From Crossaster papposus (Eukaryota > Echinodermata > Asteroidea > Velatida > Solasteridae): a DNA stretch of 64,000 nucleotides. The stretch spans positions 402,501 through 466,500 of the forward strand of contig JBAIAA010000252.1 of the NCBI GenBank assembly GCA_037893245.1, written 5' to 3'. The stretch's first letter is position 1. Every line of letters starts with the position of its first letter. Made by a program: the position numbers and the translations under genes. The notes under the pieces were generated by a model. It ran no database searches and was not told where the DNA came from. It saw nothing but the letters and a program-made list of their open reading frames with translations. Positions 32,881-47,800 of this stretch are shown piece after piece.

Positions 32881-35800
32881 GCCCTTTGAAACAAGCTCTG
32901 TTAATCCTTTGCAGAAATATGTAAATATTTGTGTTGGCTATCTACCCAGTTGTACCTTGCCTAACTTGTATTTATCATTGCACACTCATCAATCTGTGTT
33001 CATCATTGACGAGTCGTGTGAATACTCATTTTCTTCGGCCAAATTATCAGACCTAACGCAATCCATCAATAGATTGTAATTTTCGTAAAGTTGTGCTCTG
33101 TATATAGGCCTACAATCTGCTGAGAATATTGACAGCACAAACGACCGTAAAGATAAAACAGTCTGCTGTGTGTATTGAGTTGTGTGTAAAGATGCTCGTA
33201 TACACGCACACAAGTGGGTAAATGCCGTCAATAGGGGACGGGGCATTGTCCGACCGTCTTTCCTCTTTTGTTTGTACTCTAACGTTTTCGGATGATCGCC
33301 ATAGGGTTTGCACACGAGTCTGAATCGGGGACCTTTGCGGAATAGGGGACCCCATTGTTCCCTTTGTCCTACGTCCCCTATTTCAATCAAAAACAAACGC
33401 AGCCCTATGGGGAAGGTAAGTAGGTAACACAATAGGACAATAGGATAAATTTACCCCAGAGCGAAAATCCTTATAAATCTATTTACCCCAGAGTGGAAAC
33501 GCCATAGCGTTAAATATTACAATAGGACAAAGGAAAACAAAAGAGGGTAACAAAGGTCTTCCCCACAAGTCTCTATATGCGCGGTTGGTGAAATGAGTTG
33601 TGTGGTGATGAGTTACGTGCACTAACCAGAAAAGTCAACTCTGGTATTGCCACTCATTCACCGGTAATTTAAAAGTCCAATCACAAATATCTCCGTTTTA
33701 AACATATATTTCATCGGGGGAGGAGGGGAATTATGCGAATTCTAACTCCTACAACCGTGTGCTGCTAGCTGTGTGGTGTATATCAATTTGGACGCGGGTC
33801 TCACGGAGCGATCAAAACGAGCAAGCACTTTTTTAGGGGCCAGTCTCGTTGGGCTCAAAGTTGAGAGCCGAAACGTTTTGGCTGTCATCTTTGTCAATGT
33901 GTAGATAATTAACGAGGCATGGGGGGTGTCAAAACGTATTGCCTTTCCATTCATGATGAGATAGTACTTCAATAAACGCTGTGCCATGTAGTTTGACAAT
34001 TTGCTAGTTGGTATATTGGTGGTCGGTTGGTCGGTATAGCTTGTTGTATGTTAGTTGTTTGGGAGTTGTTTCATTGTTCTATAAAACTGTGTTTAGACAC
34101 TGGCAGTCTTGCTATCCGTTTGTAAACATCAATCTTAAAGTGAACAAAGAAATTGGCAAGTTTGTAAATATTATGTTAATAAAAGCTAAACATTACGCGT
34201 CCTATTCCTAAACAACCCGCGCTCAAAGGTAAACTTTTTTGAATTTACAATTACGGTTTTGTTCACCACACTACCGGTACGCTTCCCTGCCTCACGGCGC
34301 CCACCACACGTACGCCCATTTACTCTTACCACATTTAATCGCCACGACTAAAACTCTTTACCTAAAACGTCAAAACGAAACTCGTAACGTTGAGTTATCT
34401 AAGCCTTGCGCCTTAGGGATCTATACTGGCAAACCAACCCACGGCCCCGTCTTACCTTTAACTCCACTAAACATACCGTGAACCGTTTGTTACAGTGATG
34501 TATGGATAGATGTACATGCACCACGCGCCCAAAAACTCGCTGCTGAAAGAGTTACCGATGGCAGCATAACATTAAGGCTAATACAACGGAAATGTCGCTG
34601 AATACTTTGACGATAGGGTGTAAATTCCTTGCGCTTCTAAGCAACTTGCACGAAGCTGCCGAGCTAATATATTGTGCTACAGCAGGCCAGTTGGTATGGT
34701 AATGGACTTCACATGAGCTTTGCTAAGCGCTCGCGACCCCTCCATTCAATTATGACATTTCGAGAAACAAATTGTTCAATAAAGGGACCGCGCATGTCAC
34801 GGCATCTGAGTTATACATGAGGAACTTTTCGGAAGAGTCGCGGATACCATTTTCCCGTGAGTTTTCCTCGGTGTGTTTATAATCTAGTGTATGGAAGTTT
34901 ATCCCATCACGATGTGAATGGTACAACAAACAGTCGTTGGTAGGTTTGTCTCTTCACCAGTATATACGTTTCCTGCTAGAGAAACCATAGTAATCGTCAG
35001 CTTAATGAGCCACATTGGCTCGCGACAGGCTTCATGTACTCTTTACTTTTTAGAAAAATAAGACTTAATTTTTGGCTCATGTATAGTTCAGGAGCTGTAT
35101 ATTGAATATTGTGAACATAAACAGGGTTTTTAGAAATCTCTTTCTAATCTGATGTGAATTTGAGGGTTTGTCGAGTGCGTTTGATTATACCGGCCGTATA
35201 ATACCCTTCATCCATCTTGTAATCATGAAAATTGATGATTAGATGAATTGATCCCGCCTTAGATGTAAAACCTGTTATAATTTAAATGTAAAAATGCCTA
35301 TTGAGTCGTTTGTGTATTCCACATAATTGGCGAGTAATCCATTTCAGAATTTTATGCTGACCACTTGAAGGCAAATTATTATTGTAATTGCCAAGTTGAT
35401 AAAATAAATGCGTTTTGTTTTCCGATGTCCGATTTATATTTTATATTCCGATTTCCGTGTCCTGGTTCTTGCTGAACCCCAGAAGCTAAATCCCTATTTT
35501 TAAATTACAAATAGTTTCAACTAGGCCTATGCCATAACATAAAACGTATTCGGGAATTATAACGTTGTACCAATCGGACCGATCAAAATAAGAGTTGGGA
35601 TCTGAGATTCTCCAGGGCAGAAACAGAATAGATAAAACCAATAATTGGATACACTTTCTGCTTGACACGTTTTCCCATTAAAAAATTTCTGCTTAAATGA
35701 TGCATGAAGATCATCAGGGCAGGGAGATTATATTCGAACGACTGGGTCACAATCTTAACGAGCAGGTGTCGTGTTTAAAAACAAACATAATATACACGTA

Positions 35801-38800
35801 GCCATGTTCTTTATAGTCTCTGAGCATTAAGGTTTTATCAGAAAACAAATCAGCTTAATTGGTGTTGAGGTTGCCCTAACAATTTGCATAATGCCTATAG
35901 ATGTTATGTATGTGGGAGGAGTTTTCCACCTCAGTGGACACAACCCGGCGCATGCGCAACGACTGAAGCAAAACGCACCAAAACGTATAAACCACTTCCT
36001 AACTGTGATCCTCACGTGGCAATGCAAATGTCTCATCACCTCCCTAAAACTGAACGATTATCTTTGCGCAGAGGCGATATCGTAACCAATGAGGTTTATC
36101 CGAGGTGCGATTATTGCTAGTTGAAAACTTATCCCAATACCCCGCAATGACGACGTGAAATACCGTCGGCATATGCAATTTTTGATGGTCTCTACGGGGA
36201 CCCAAATATTTAAAGAAAAAATAGGTTAAACTCAGTTTAAAGTAGCGAGAAACACAATTTCTTTCCTTCCTATAATAATTCCCAAAATAATGAAGGCTTA
36301 CTACAGCGTCTAAAACCAATTTTAGACCCCCAAAAACTCGGAGTAATACAAATATTCAGCTGTTTTTCTTTACAAAAAATAAGAAAAAAAACCGAAGAGC
36401 AGTTTTGTTTGAAGTAGGCCTACAGATGTAACCAGAAAAGGGGGACTGGTATCTGTCAAAAAATTCTTCTGGAAATCTCCGTGTTGTTTTTTAAACCCCT
36501 CGATCTCAACTTGGCTGCCATTTTCAGGCCTTGACAGCGTATCCCATGACGACTTTGCATATTATGACAAGAATTAAACACGACCAGTATTATCACCTGT
36601 TCACTTTGTCTGTTGGCTTCCGCTGGCTTCCGCTGGGAACTGGTACTTCGTATCACAGATGCAGCGTGGAATAACAAAACGCGCACGACACCCCTCTCTG
36701 GACGATCGCTGCGCTATCTTTATTCAACGCCGTGATCAATAGGGAATCGGTCACCCCACTTAATTTACACAGCCAAGTTGAACAAACAGTTTTGTTTTTT
36801 TAACGAATTGTGAAAACAATTCTTTCTTATGTAACCTGATGATCGATTTTCTTTATTAAAGTTATAGCTGGAAAGTTTCAAAACAACACTATGAAAAATA
36901 CCCGTAAAGTTTACGGGAACTGGTAGCCGTTGGTATACTAACGATTTCCCGTAAAATGTTACCGTCACCGTGAGCTTGCAGGTGTGGGTGCGTTTTCTCT
37001 CTGAATACAGGCACGTGGGTAAAACTAATTGAACACATCCTCAGACAGGCACTGAGGCTAGTAATGATGGTGAGTTGAATGGGTAAACGTCAATGGTGTG
37101 ACAAAATTGAACGTGAATCGCGTTTTGCTATCAGCGCCAAGGATTATCCGTGCACGACTTGAAAGCTAATGTAACTCTCGCGGAATCTTGGGAGACGGTA
37201 TCCAAAGTCTCGCCACGTCTTCGTTAGCGTGGTTTGAAAACCTGATCCGTTTTGGTGTCGTAAAAATGCTCACGGTTTAGTCGAGATCAACTGACCTCTC
37301 ACAGGTTATAAAGCAAACGTCACTTGAAAGGCCACTCACGAATGTTCTGCTTGAATTGAGACAATCAATAATTTAGCAGTTTCACACAGAAGCCGCGTAG
37401 TTATTTACACCATTTTCTTTTTTGTTGATTGACTCGAGAGGGCGTTGTTTATGATACATTAATGTTGCATAGAAACACACCTCCCGCGTTCGAGGCGGTT
37501 TACGGCATTTCAATTATACTGATTTTTAGCTTTTGTAATTGTAATTGACCCATCCTTTTTAGATTTCTCACTTTGTGTTACTTTTTCGTTGTCCCTTATT
37601 TTGGTCCTTTTTGAGGAGGGGGTTGAGCCATCCTACCCGGCCCCCTTCCCGTTGATGTGCCACTTGGCCGGGTAAGCTCGTTACTCGGATCGGAGATGTC
37701 GGACACATTGTGTCAATAATCAACTAACTCTAGCTACAAATCCTCCTCACGGTGTTTCCGACCTAGATATCCTGACAGTGTTTTGACTCACAACTAACGC
37801 AACGATTCACTACTTCAATCGCACCCTCCGTTCCGTCTCTCGTCCAACAGAACCCCGTCGCAAAACGCTCCACGGCAACGACTAAAATCGATTCGGCGAG
37901 CAACTTGCGACGAAAGTTTAAGCCACTGATGATATTTTGCAACGACCTCCTCAAAGCCTTCGTATTATCTTTCTTGCCTTCGTCTCATTTGCAGTGACAG
38001 TGTAATAATATTTCCTTCCCGTATCCATCCAACCGTTAAGCCCTATCGCTGTCTCAGACCTAAACGTGCGATTTGAACCAATTTCGCATTCACCGTTCGA
38101 CATTAGGATCTTGTTTGAACTTTGAACGGGCAGGGCACTATGTTTAATTCTACGCCTTCAGGATGGCTGGGCAGGCGCGAGAAAATCGAACCTATAATTA
38201 CATTTACTGTCTCGCTGAGAAAAATGATGAATATAGGAATCTGTTTGCAGTCAAAAGCCATGTCTGATACCGTGATACGATATAAAAGCGCTTTGATATT
38301 TGCAATGACCCACGACAAAAGCTAATTCTCTGGAATTTTCTTCATTTGGGGGGGAGGGGGGGGGGGGAATTAATAAAACGCAGTAGCATAATACTTATAT
38401 TATTATAATTCTTTGAAGCGCAAGTTCCTTCAATAGGATGTGAGATTTGAGACGCAATCTTACCAATAACGGGAACAAAAATATACAGCAATTTGAGATG
38501 TAAAACAAAATCGCTGGTAACCAATAGCATGGGCAACAATCCATTAAGCGTTCTAGATGAATGCCGCAGGGCAATTCTGTATGTGCACATCAGCAATCAG
38601 CAATCGAACAGTCAGTCACACAACATTGCATGACATTTCGGGTATAGCTAGTCAAATGGTGTAGCTGCGCAGGCTAAATATTGTTTGTGTTGCTTTTTTC
38701 TTAACATAATATTCCGGGCTGAGCAATATTTTCTGCATACTGCTCTATATTGAGCGCTGTGATCTAAGCTCTACACTGACGCAGATAGGGGAAATATTTG

Positions 38801-38807
38801 GGGCAAT
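32881..38807. other. Long non-coding stretch
   Basis: About 5.9 kb without a supported gene; frames are all under 150 codons and unlike known families. A CCGAAACGTT motif at 33868 is a common fragment in invertebrate repeats. G-rich runs near 38347 are the only marked low-complexity feature. It could be upstream regulatory or intronic DNA of the receptor gene. Confidence 0.5.
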
Positions 38808-39090
38808 TGTGCCTTTGACGATACAAGCATGAAATTTGGCACACAGTCAGAGTACATGAGAAAGATATTTAGCTATATTATAGCTATATATTATAGCCAT
38901 CGCAGGTTTGTTCTTTAACAATATAACAGAATAACAAGCAATTTTTATAATGTTTCTATATGGCTATCATTGCTTGTTGTTCCACCTATATTTCTTCATA
39001 GTCTGCGATGGCCCTATATAGCCATATATCTTTCTCAGGACATACTTGGACTGTCTGCCAAATCCCATGCTTGTATCATTAAAGACACAA
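38808..39090. mobile_element. MITE with inverted arms of about 110 bp
   Basis: The left arm (GATACAAGCATG, TTTGGC, AGAAAGATAT, GGCTATAT-like, GCCATCGCAG) is inverted in the right arm ending at about 39090. The central part also folds: CAAGCAAT pairs near ATTGCTTG. Total about 283 bp, no coding capacity. Its AAGCATGAAATTTGGCACACA motif resembles one in the arms of the 1.3-4.3 kb element. Confidence 0.8.
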
Positions 39091-42000
39091 GAATCCCATC
39101 ACATATAATGTCGTAGTATGAACGTTGGTCCAGATCAATGACGACTGTGCCCGTTCTCGCTCCATCAGTAAGCGAGCCCCTCTATAACGTCCCCGGTGGC
39201 CCAGTTGAAGATTCACCGTTATCGTCCTGAATCCTTACCTCTCACGGCTCTTCCGTCTTAGCATCGCGCTTAACCCCGATCTCTGGTGGCCTTTCTCTGT
39301 TTAAAACCAGACTCGGGAACATAAACGGAAGACGATCCGTATTGGATCGTCGTCACTTCGAGTCCGACCACAGTCTCAACGACCAGATAAAATGTTCTTA
39401 ACCGCGCTGCATGCTGTCAATCCAAGCGACGCAGGTTCAATAACAGCGATGTATGCGCATACACTCCCTGTTCGTATTTCTCAATTGCTTGCCCCATTTC
39501 CATCAAAACAGACTAGGTTTGTCAAGACTATATAGCTTTACACGAAAGTCTCAGTCGAGGACATTTCTTATAGCCTATTTTATGTTTTGCATAAAATTGA
39601 AGTTCGCATTCTCCCCCAAATTTATATCAGACAAAATGTCTATAATATACCTGTAATAAACCAATGGCGCCATTTTGCCTTTAAAAAACACACATTTAAG
39701 TCGCTAAATATGGCGATAGTATTTTAAACTTTGTTAAATATAAAAAAGGAAAACGAGTTTTCAAATGTGGTCTTTCATATCATGAATATTCATTTTACCG
39801 AGAGAGTTATGCATACGTATATAGCAAATAAAAGAAAGCACTTTTCGGAACGCTGCGTTCTGACTGTCATCTCCTTTTCGTCTCGGCTTCCCGCTGATGT
39901 TGTTCACTGATGGATAGAGATTGCGTGCGTCTGCTTACCCGTACGTCTGGCCTCAGCCGTACGTCTTGCCTCATCAACCACCCATAAGCATGTCAAGCCA
40001 CATTACAACTGACCAGTATAATTGAAGTCTTGCTGGCAAATGAATACATCAAATACACGGGGCATCGTGGGATTTAATCATTTGCATGGCGATATTTGCC
40101 AAATAAAATGATATGTTGATCTCATAGATAAATTACGATTAATCTTCTCATTATACATATTGTTCTAACTTAACTTGCGTATGTTTCACTTTATTTAAAT
40201 AATGCATTAATGTGCCGGAAAATGGATGGTAATCATTACGTCAATATTTCGTAAACAAAATTGTTTAGCCACGCAATTTGCAAGTAGCAATGTTTTTGTA
40301 GCAATGTGTTTGCAGTAAATCATTGTTTTGCACTGATGATGTCAGGATTTTCTATAGCTTATTCAAAATTTATGGAATGGCTATAAAATCAGACTCCAAC
40401 GTGGAGTCGTATATTAATTCGGAATGAATTAGACATAGGCCTAAATGGTAAAGTGGCCGGCAAACGATGATGTCGCTAAAAGTATGGAGTATTTCTACAG
40501 AAGTGACAGTTTTACTTTACGTCAGTAAAACACTCTGAATTGAAACTATCTTGCGACTTTATTTATGGCAATTATATGAGCGCGTGTAAATAGAGAGCGT
40601 TAATGGATCTCAGTTAATCATTTATGTTGACAAATCATTACTGTTCCATCAGTGGCGTTGGACAGCAGAACTTTAGCGAACACAGCAAGTTGTATCCAAA
40701 TATAACAGTATAAAACGACACCCCTGGAACGATATCTCAAAGTAATTGTTAGTGAAGGCAAAGTCCGATTTAATGTGTAGTTCTTGTTATTAACCATTGA
40801 GAGTAAATCACCTCGTAAACCTATAAATCCATTACCGTAAATCAATACGCGCTAGCTTCTTCAGTTAATCTTCAAATTTACGCGCGCAATAATCCGTTGT
40901 ATAGATTATAAATTACCTGTAAAATTCACCTGTTTAGCAAATCCAGGAGTTCATGGGCCGTCTAGGCCAATGTGCTGGTTTTAAACATACTTTAAAAGCG
41001 GCTAACCACATTTTAATTTCCTGAATATATGACAATCTAGCATACATAAACTTTTTGATTTAATTTTCTTAGCGGTTAAAACGAAGCTTTTGGACTGTCG
41101 ATTTAAACACCCAAAACGTTAAGCGCGGTATAATTTCTGCTAAGCAGATTTGGTCAGCAGTTCTTGAGTTAGTAGTTCCCTACTATCGATTAATAGCAGG
41201 TGTACATTCTATGTCGGTGCGTTTACCGCCGTCACAACACACTGAATTATTTGACCAATGCGCGAGTCCTCATCCTGGCCTCGTATTCTTATTCCTACAT
41301 CATGCATAGTACAGTCGCGTTGCTCAAAAACAGTTCATCAGTGACGAACCGGCGTCAGTTGTTTTCACGCGTGTCGGGCGAGCGACTTTAACTCGGGCAC
41401 CAGTCGTCGCGCGGCAGGCCTGATGCGTGAGCAATAAAACAGCTCTGCGGGGAGTGGAGAGGCTCGGCCTGGTAAGACTGGTTCGTACATATCTCGGTCT
41501 TCAAAACATTTGCTGTCTTCCAAACTAGAGGCAAGGCGAGATATCATCAGAAGAAATCCTTCGTAATTTGACACCTTGCGAGCGCAATCTAACACAACAT
41601 ACACAGTACATCAAGTTTTTGTCCTTGTTTCTTTCTTGTGTGGGAGAAATCATTCGGCCATGTGCTCGGGAGTTTTCTTAACCTATTTCTTCCTTGAAAT
41701 GTTGTTTTATTAAGAGCAGTGTTGTTGATGATACCTAATTCTAGTCCCTGGACGAATGCGTGGTGTTTCTTCAAACTGCAGTCATTTGACGTGAGGTAAG
41801 TTTATCAAATTCATCTCTTTTATTTTCATTTCTTTTCCTTTTTAGACCAGCGCTCATGTACTTTTACCGTATAGGTTTCGTATTGCAGTGGGATGCTGGA
41901 TAAATAAAATAATCACAACAGCCCCAAACACGAGATGTTTATTTAATTTAGTTTCGCGCGAGAATGAGGGGTAGATTCACGACATTTGATCACTGGGATT

Positions 42001-44640
42001 AAAGTAGTCGGGTTCGCCTTTCAATCATTGGGGACTGACCATTATAAATGGTGCGGTACGGGGTATGTGGGAGGCTCGGTGACAGACAAAACGGAGACTG
42101 TTATGTCACCAAACCAAGATAATCTGAACTGTTTTGGTATGAAATGAACATTGACATGGTGTGCCAAATAAAAATGGTGCCACACCAAATGGTTATTCGA
42201 AGGTGAAGTGTACCATTTGTAACTACACAAAAAGCAACCAACCAAGTTATTGTTGAAAAGCTTCCTTGTTTCATAGAGTTAAAACCTAACTCGGATCCCT
42301 TAAATAGCGTCATTTACTAGTACTGGAAAAAATATGAGATTGCCAGCCTAAACATCATAATGTGACACAATAGTCTTTAGTGCAAGTAAAATATCACCGT
42401 TAAAGATGACATTTGCTAATTGGTTTAACAGGGTTACTTAAAGAAATGTTATTACATTTGTGTATTATATTTTGTATAAATCCATTACACTTACAGCGTG
42501 CATTGTAAAATGTTAGAATTGCCTAAACAGCACTATTAAGTTTACGATCAAATAAGCCTCTGACAACGCTGAACCTTAATGTCGACTCGGACGTATTATG
42601 AAGGGTTTTTGCTTTGTTAAGCACCCATGCAAATCCAACGAAAAAAACTTTCAAAAACCACTTGCTGGCTTTACATAACGGCGTCCATCTTACGCCGAAC
42701 CCCCTAAGTGAACCGATAATAGAATGTTTTTCCCACGTTAACTTGACCGCACACTCTTCTCAAGACAAGAGCTCACGTCTCCAGTCTATCGAGTACTTAC
42801 TTAGTTTAAATTGAAGTGTTTAATGTTAGGTCCCAGGTAGTTTGTACTCTTCAACTGCATTATTAAATTCTTGAAACCAAAGACTCCTCAAAAGCGACAT
42901 TAGGTACTGTGGCTTGTTAGAGAGAAGACAATAAGAAGTTAGAAGTTAGGTTTATGTACATAAAGGAGTCTACTGTGTGTATACAAAAGTGAAGACGATA
43001 CTGGAAATAAAGACGATACGACTTGTATGTCCACATAAGGTTACCCCCTCTCTGAAAAAAGGTTACCAACCGAAATTGTCGATAAGCTTATTGTAAAGAT
43101 ATTAACGTCACTGTACAAATGAAGAACACAAATAATGTCATTTCCAAAGATGCGTCTCAGAGACACATTTTTTGGATTGTTTTCGTTAGTAGTTGGTTAG
43201 TAATCTACGAATGGTGCGCGTAAGCATTGGAACAACGCACATACGTACGCACGCGTGGACGCTAAATATTGCACGTAGATGTGGAATAAAAAGAGTATTG
43301 GTCGGTTTCAGTGTGTGACGCGCGCGCAGCTGCAATCTGATGAATGAGAACGCCTCTAAACGCAGATTGTGGTCGCAATTCAAATTGTGACTTGGCAAAT
43401 TTTGATTCAAAATATTTGTCGAAATATCATCCACAGGGATAAAACCTTAGTCAGGTCGTCAAGCAACTTTCTTCAGATTTTGAGCACCTTTGCTTTTGTA
43501 ATCAATTCAAATGCACACACACAAATGGTATACTATATACCTTTACAAAATGGCGTTTCTACCTAACAAGCCTCTCTACCTAACGAGCCCCTATAATCTT
43601 TTAACAAGTAGCACGCTTGGTTGTATGTAAGTCATCTCCCGGATGACATTAACGGCTGTTGTACGCATCTCTCGTGCTTTATTACCCAATATGCCGAGCG
43701 ACATGTGTCACAATTTTGCTAACACGGGGAGCAGCGGACGGCGAAGACTGGATTATTGTCTTTAAGGGCGAATAATAGTCCGGGGGGGGGGGGGGGACTG
43801 GGAATGTTAAAGGTTACAAGCACCGTTTGCCCAAAAAATACAAATGAAAGTGTCAATACAATTAATCGGATCAAACATCCTGCGAAGTCATTGCGATTGT
43901 CATTTCCAAGAAAACAGGAATAACTGTCATGTTGTCATTATGTCTCCGAAGAAGATCTTGTTAAGATCGAAATGTTAGGCCCTCTTAACTCATTTGATTT
44001 GTATATTTCAGGTCGTTCCAGCCATTAAGCAGTTTGCAGCAGTTTTAATCTTATTCGTGTTCTGGGGTGGTTAGGATAAGCCATCGCACTTGCAAATGGA
44101 AACATGAAAGATACATTTTCGCAGTTTTATCTAAACCGTATCTACTGAACTGATTATTTGACACACTGTCAAAAAAGTGTCAGAAATGTTTTGCCCAACG
44201 TTGGTAGAACGCTCAAAGCAAATCTTCCTTTCCGAAGGGTCAATAGTTATATAACTGGGTCAACAAAAATAGGACATATGTCAAATCGTTTCTCCTCCTC
44301 TCCTTCTCCACCGCATACAAGGTATTATTGGTTATTTACTTACGGCCCATTAATGTATAGTGAGTAGGGACCTGTGTACAAAACTAGACATTTTTTAAAT
44401 AAGAGGTTATATGTGTATTTGGCAATCCAAATTTATTTTATGTTCACTTTGGTTAAAGGATACTTGTGGCGTTTACAATATAGTCATAATAATTGTTTTC
44501 CTTGTATAGGCCTACGCCTTTTTTTTATTAATTCGTTCTGGTATTAATGAAACCAAGGATCCCTTAAAAGCGCCCTAGGCACTGTAGCTCGTAAGCCAGA
44601 AAAAAAACTACAGTAATAAGACAATGAGAAGAAGGTACAG
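39091..44640. other. Long non-coding stretch, one possible 5' exon
   Basis: No supported coding exon. GC content rises at 41.1-41.8 kb, ending in the strong splice-donor-like GAG|GTAAGT at about 41796, a possible untranslated first exon of a downstream gene. A G15 run is at 43782-43796. Confidence 0.4.
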
Positions 44641-44644
44641 TTTT

Positions 44645-44822
44645 AGAGATGGGAGGTAAACCCCAGAAGAATATCCTGGAGAAAACCCACGGAGTTAGAC
44701 AGGGACTGAAAACCCAATCCACATATGCCCAGGCCGGATTCGAACCCGGGTCGGATTCGAACCCGGGTCATAGTGGTGAAAGGCGAGGAAAGAACCGCTA
44801 CTCCAACCTGACTCCCCGAAAT
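44645..44822 (-). mobile_element. tRNA-derived SINE
   Basis: Read on the minus strand it begins with a tRNA-like head containing the B box GGGTTCGAATCCG, followed by a body with TGGGTTTTCAGTCCCTG, GTGGGTTTTCTCC and TTCTGGGGTTTACCTCCC. This type of body is common in marine invertebrate genomes. The B box is present twice because a 17-bp unit is tandemly duplicated (44735-44751 and 44752-44768). Confidence 0.75.
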
Positions 44823-47800
44823 GTAACGATGTGAACCACGTCAGTGTAGATGAGACCAGTAAGTGCTTGGCTTTATTTATAAGCCGTCTGCGACAGTCAA
44901 TTCAAGAATTACTTTGGTGCATTACTGAGTGCATAAGCCTGAATAATCCTCCAGGGGTTTCAATTAAGTATTTTGTTCCCTTTACAACCCGAATGTTCAA
45001 TCCATCTGGCGTTATTACTTGGATTGTTCTCTAATTCGCCATTTTAATCACCACCCCCTGTGATGTCTATTATACACTCCTCAATATAGCAATCTCATCT
45101 CTCTGTTTTCGAAAGTGCAAACCTCCACCAAATCTATTCAGAATATAACCCTTCCTACGCATCGATATTTTCTCCAATTTCCCCCCTTTTCCCGTCTCTA
45201 TTCGTCGTTAGCGAGGGGATTCGGTTAGGTTCTGATTATACAATTTCATTATTGTGCTGCAGGATAATATAAGACTAGGGAGGGTTTCTAACGCCCATGG
45301 TGTTTATAATCTCGCAAGGCTGAAGGAACAATAGAGACTTGGTCATATTTTGTTTTTGAAGAGGATACCGAAATTAATCCAGCGGTTGGGGGGATTGTAT
45401 CGAGGCGTTTGACTAGTGTCCTATGGACAGTTGCCGCGCTGTGCATGGCCGGCACTTCACACGAACTACACAAAAAATCGCGAACAGCGACCTCGCGCGG
45501 ATAGACTATACCATTATGCAAATTAGTTGAATCCATTGAAACAACCGTTTTCTTTGGCTTATGTTTTTTCTTTGTTTTGTCACCGGATTACCAGCGACAG
45601 CTTATATCGGTCCTGGTTGGTTGTGAACCTATAACACTGGGTATGCAGGTTGAACCACCAACCACACATAATCAGACGTGCAGCGTATTCGATTCTGCAG
45701 TGTAAAAAACGTTAAGACACGAGGTGTGAAGATGAATACAAATTCTTCTAATTCAAAAATCAGCGGCTGCGGTGGACGTGGACGGCGGTGGACGTGTGTT
45801 TACGACTTTAGTTTAGACAAAGTTTTGAATGCCGCGATTCCCTCTCAGAAGTTGCTTTTGTTCCCGAGTCCATCCTTCGACGTGTTTGTTGCATACCCAG
45901 CTCATGTGTTGTTGAAAAATCACGTTTCTGTTCCAGTTTTGGCGTACTATGTTACCGAAGTTAGAATTGATAAAGGCTGAAAACAAAACAAAAAGAAACT
46001 CGCGTGGCAATATACTCTTTGTTATTAGTGGATCCAGTTTCGCGCCTTTTTTGACGTCCACTCTTGCCCGGGTCTCCTCTGATTTCACAAAAGGGTGAAA
46101 TCAAACCCTAATTCCTGCGCCACTCCGTCTCATTTTATTGGCACGGCCGGTGAAATTCCGCCCAGTCTGTAATGTAAGGATTAGTCGGACTTAAATAAGA
46201 TTCTTTTCTTGTCTCCCCTGCTCCCCCCCCCCCCCCTCCCCCATTTTGCTGCGCGCGCGCGTTTTTTGTTATTTTCTAAGCTATAGCCGAAGTTAACTTG
46301 TACGTGCCTCCCCGCTCGGTAATGTAAATAAAACACATGGCATTCAACGTGTTGCAAACAACTTTGTGTGTTACTTGCTCGGAACAAAGCAAGTTTTAAT
46401 TTTTATTAGATTAAACATTTTTTTTGTGGGTTATTTTTGTGACTATTACTTGAACCAAAATATAGATCAGTATCAAGTAGGCTATAGTTGTCCAGTGTTA
46501 ACAAACGTATTGGCTGGAAACGTGACAACACTGGACGATTTGTTTTATATTTTTTAAGTACATCGTATGAAATCTTTCGTGTTTTAGGAGTGAGTTAAAA
46601 CAGTTGTCTAACAAGACTGAATTACTTGCAAAATGGTTGTTGCTGCTAAGTTAAATTTATTATTATAAATTTCAATTGAAGGATCTGTTCGCGTTTGATG
46701 AAGTAATTTACGTCTGGTGAATAATTGAACTATTATTTGATATTAGGTCTTTATTTCAGAGTACGTTTCGTGCCTCGACGTTTAGTTTTTATAGCAATTC
46801 TTGACAAAATCCTGAAAAATAGTGCATACGGCTATTTCTTGTCTTGACCTCCGTTTTGTGAGTCAGTGAATTCAAGAAACCGCTAATTCGAGTGTTTTCC
46901 GAGTGTCTGCTTGAACTACTCGTTCCGAGAAAAGTTTGCAGAGACTGTAGATTTAAGCTTAACATTTGTTTTTGTAGCGCGACATTAATAGCGTATTTTG
47001 TTATCTTGAGTAGTTGTTGAAGTGACTGTGTCATATGTTTGGGTATACCTCTCAGAAGCAGTCTCAAGCCGTGTCAGCTTACCGTTGATTCGGAGTAGTA
47101 TTTAAAAACCGAAACCATTCAAGATTTATATTTTTGCCAACACGGGTTCTTTTGTTTTACAAATTCAAAATGGGGAGTATTTTTAATGATTGTATGAAAA
47201 ACTGTCATTTGAAGACGTATGATAACAACGACATTCGTGATTTTGGAGTAATCTGAGGACCCGCGCGAGTTGTTTGTTTGTTTGTTTGTTTGGGTTTTTG
47301 TTTTGTTTGTTGTTATTTGGGAGGGTTTTGGGGGTTTTTTTTTGGGGGGGGGGTCGTCTACTTCTTCTGACTGCATGTTATTCACCGGCATAACAAAAAA
47401 ACTTAATGCTGTAGCGCATCAGCTGAACACGTTGTCGTGAATTCTTACATTTGCGTAAGATCTATTCTCGATAACAGGCATGCAGAAAGTCTAGCAGGAA
47501 CACTGAACCAACGTTACATTGTTGTCAAATCGACATCGCCGGGCCCCCACCATGTCTAATTGCATCAAATCTTAAGTTGGGATCATCTTGGGAAATCTCA
47601 AGATTGCTCAGGTATAGTAACGCAAACTCCGCAGGTAATGGGTCTAAGTTGGGACATCTTAGCAAAAAAAGGTTTTGTTGGCGCAGAGATATATTCGCTA
47701 AGGGCCTTGTCTTGTCATGCTTTCTATCCGGCATCTTGTCAAAACATACCCACCAATTTATTCTTGTTTCTTTCACCACTAAGTATATATACTTATTTTG

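Noticed and set aside
32989-33432. 147-codon minus-strand frame
   Set aside because: No known domain, uneven composition and an overlapping alternative frame; not supported as a gene.
44735-44768. tRNA gene suggested by the B-box sequence
   Set aside because: No cloverleaf with an acceptor stem can be drawn; the SINE body follows directly.
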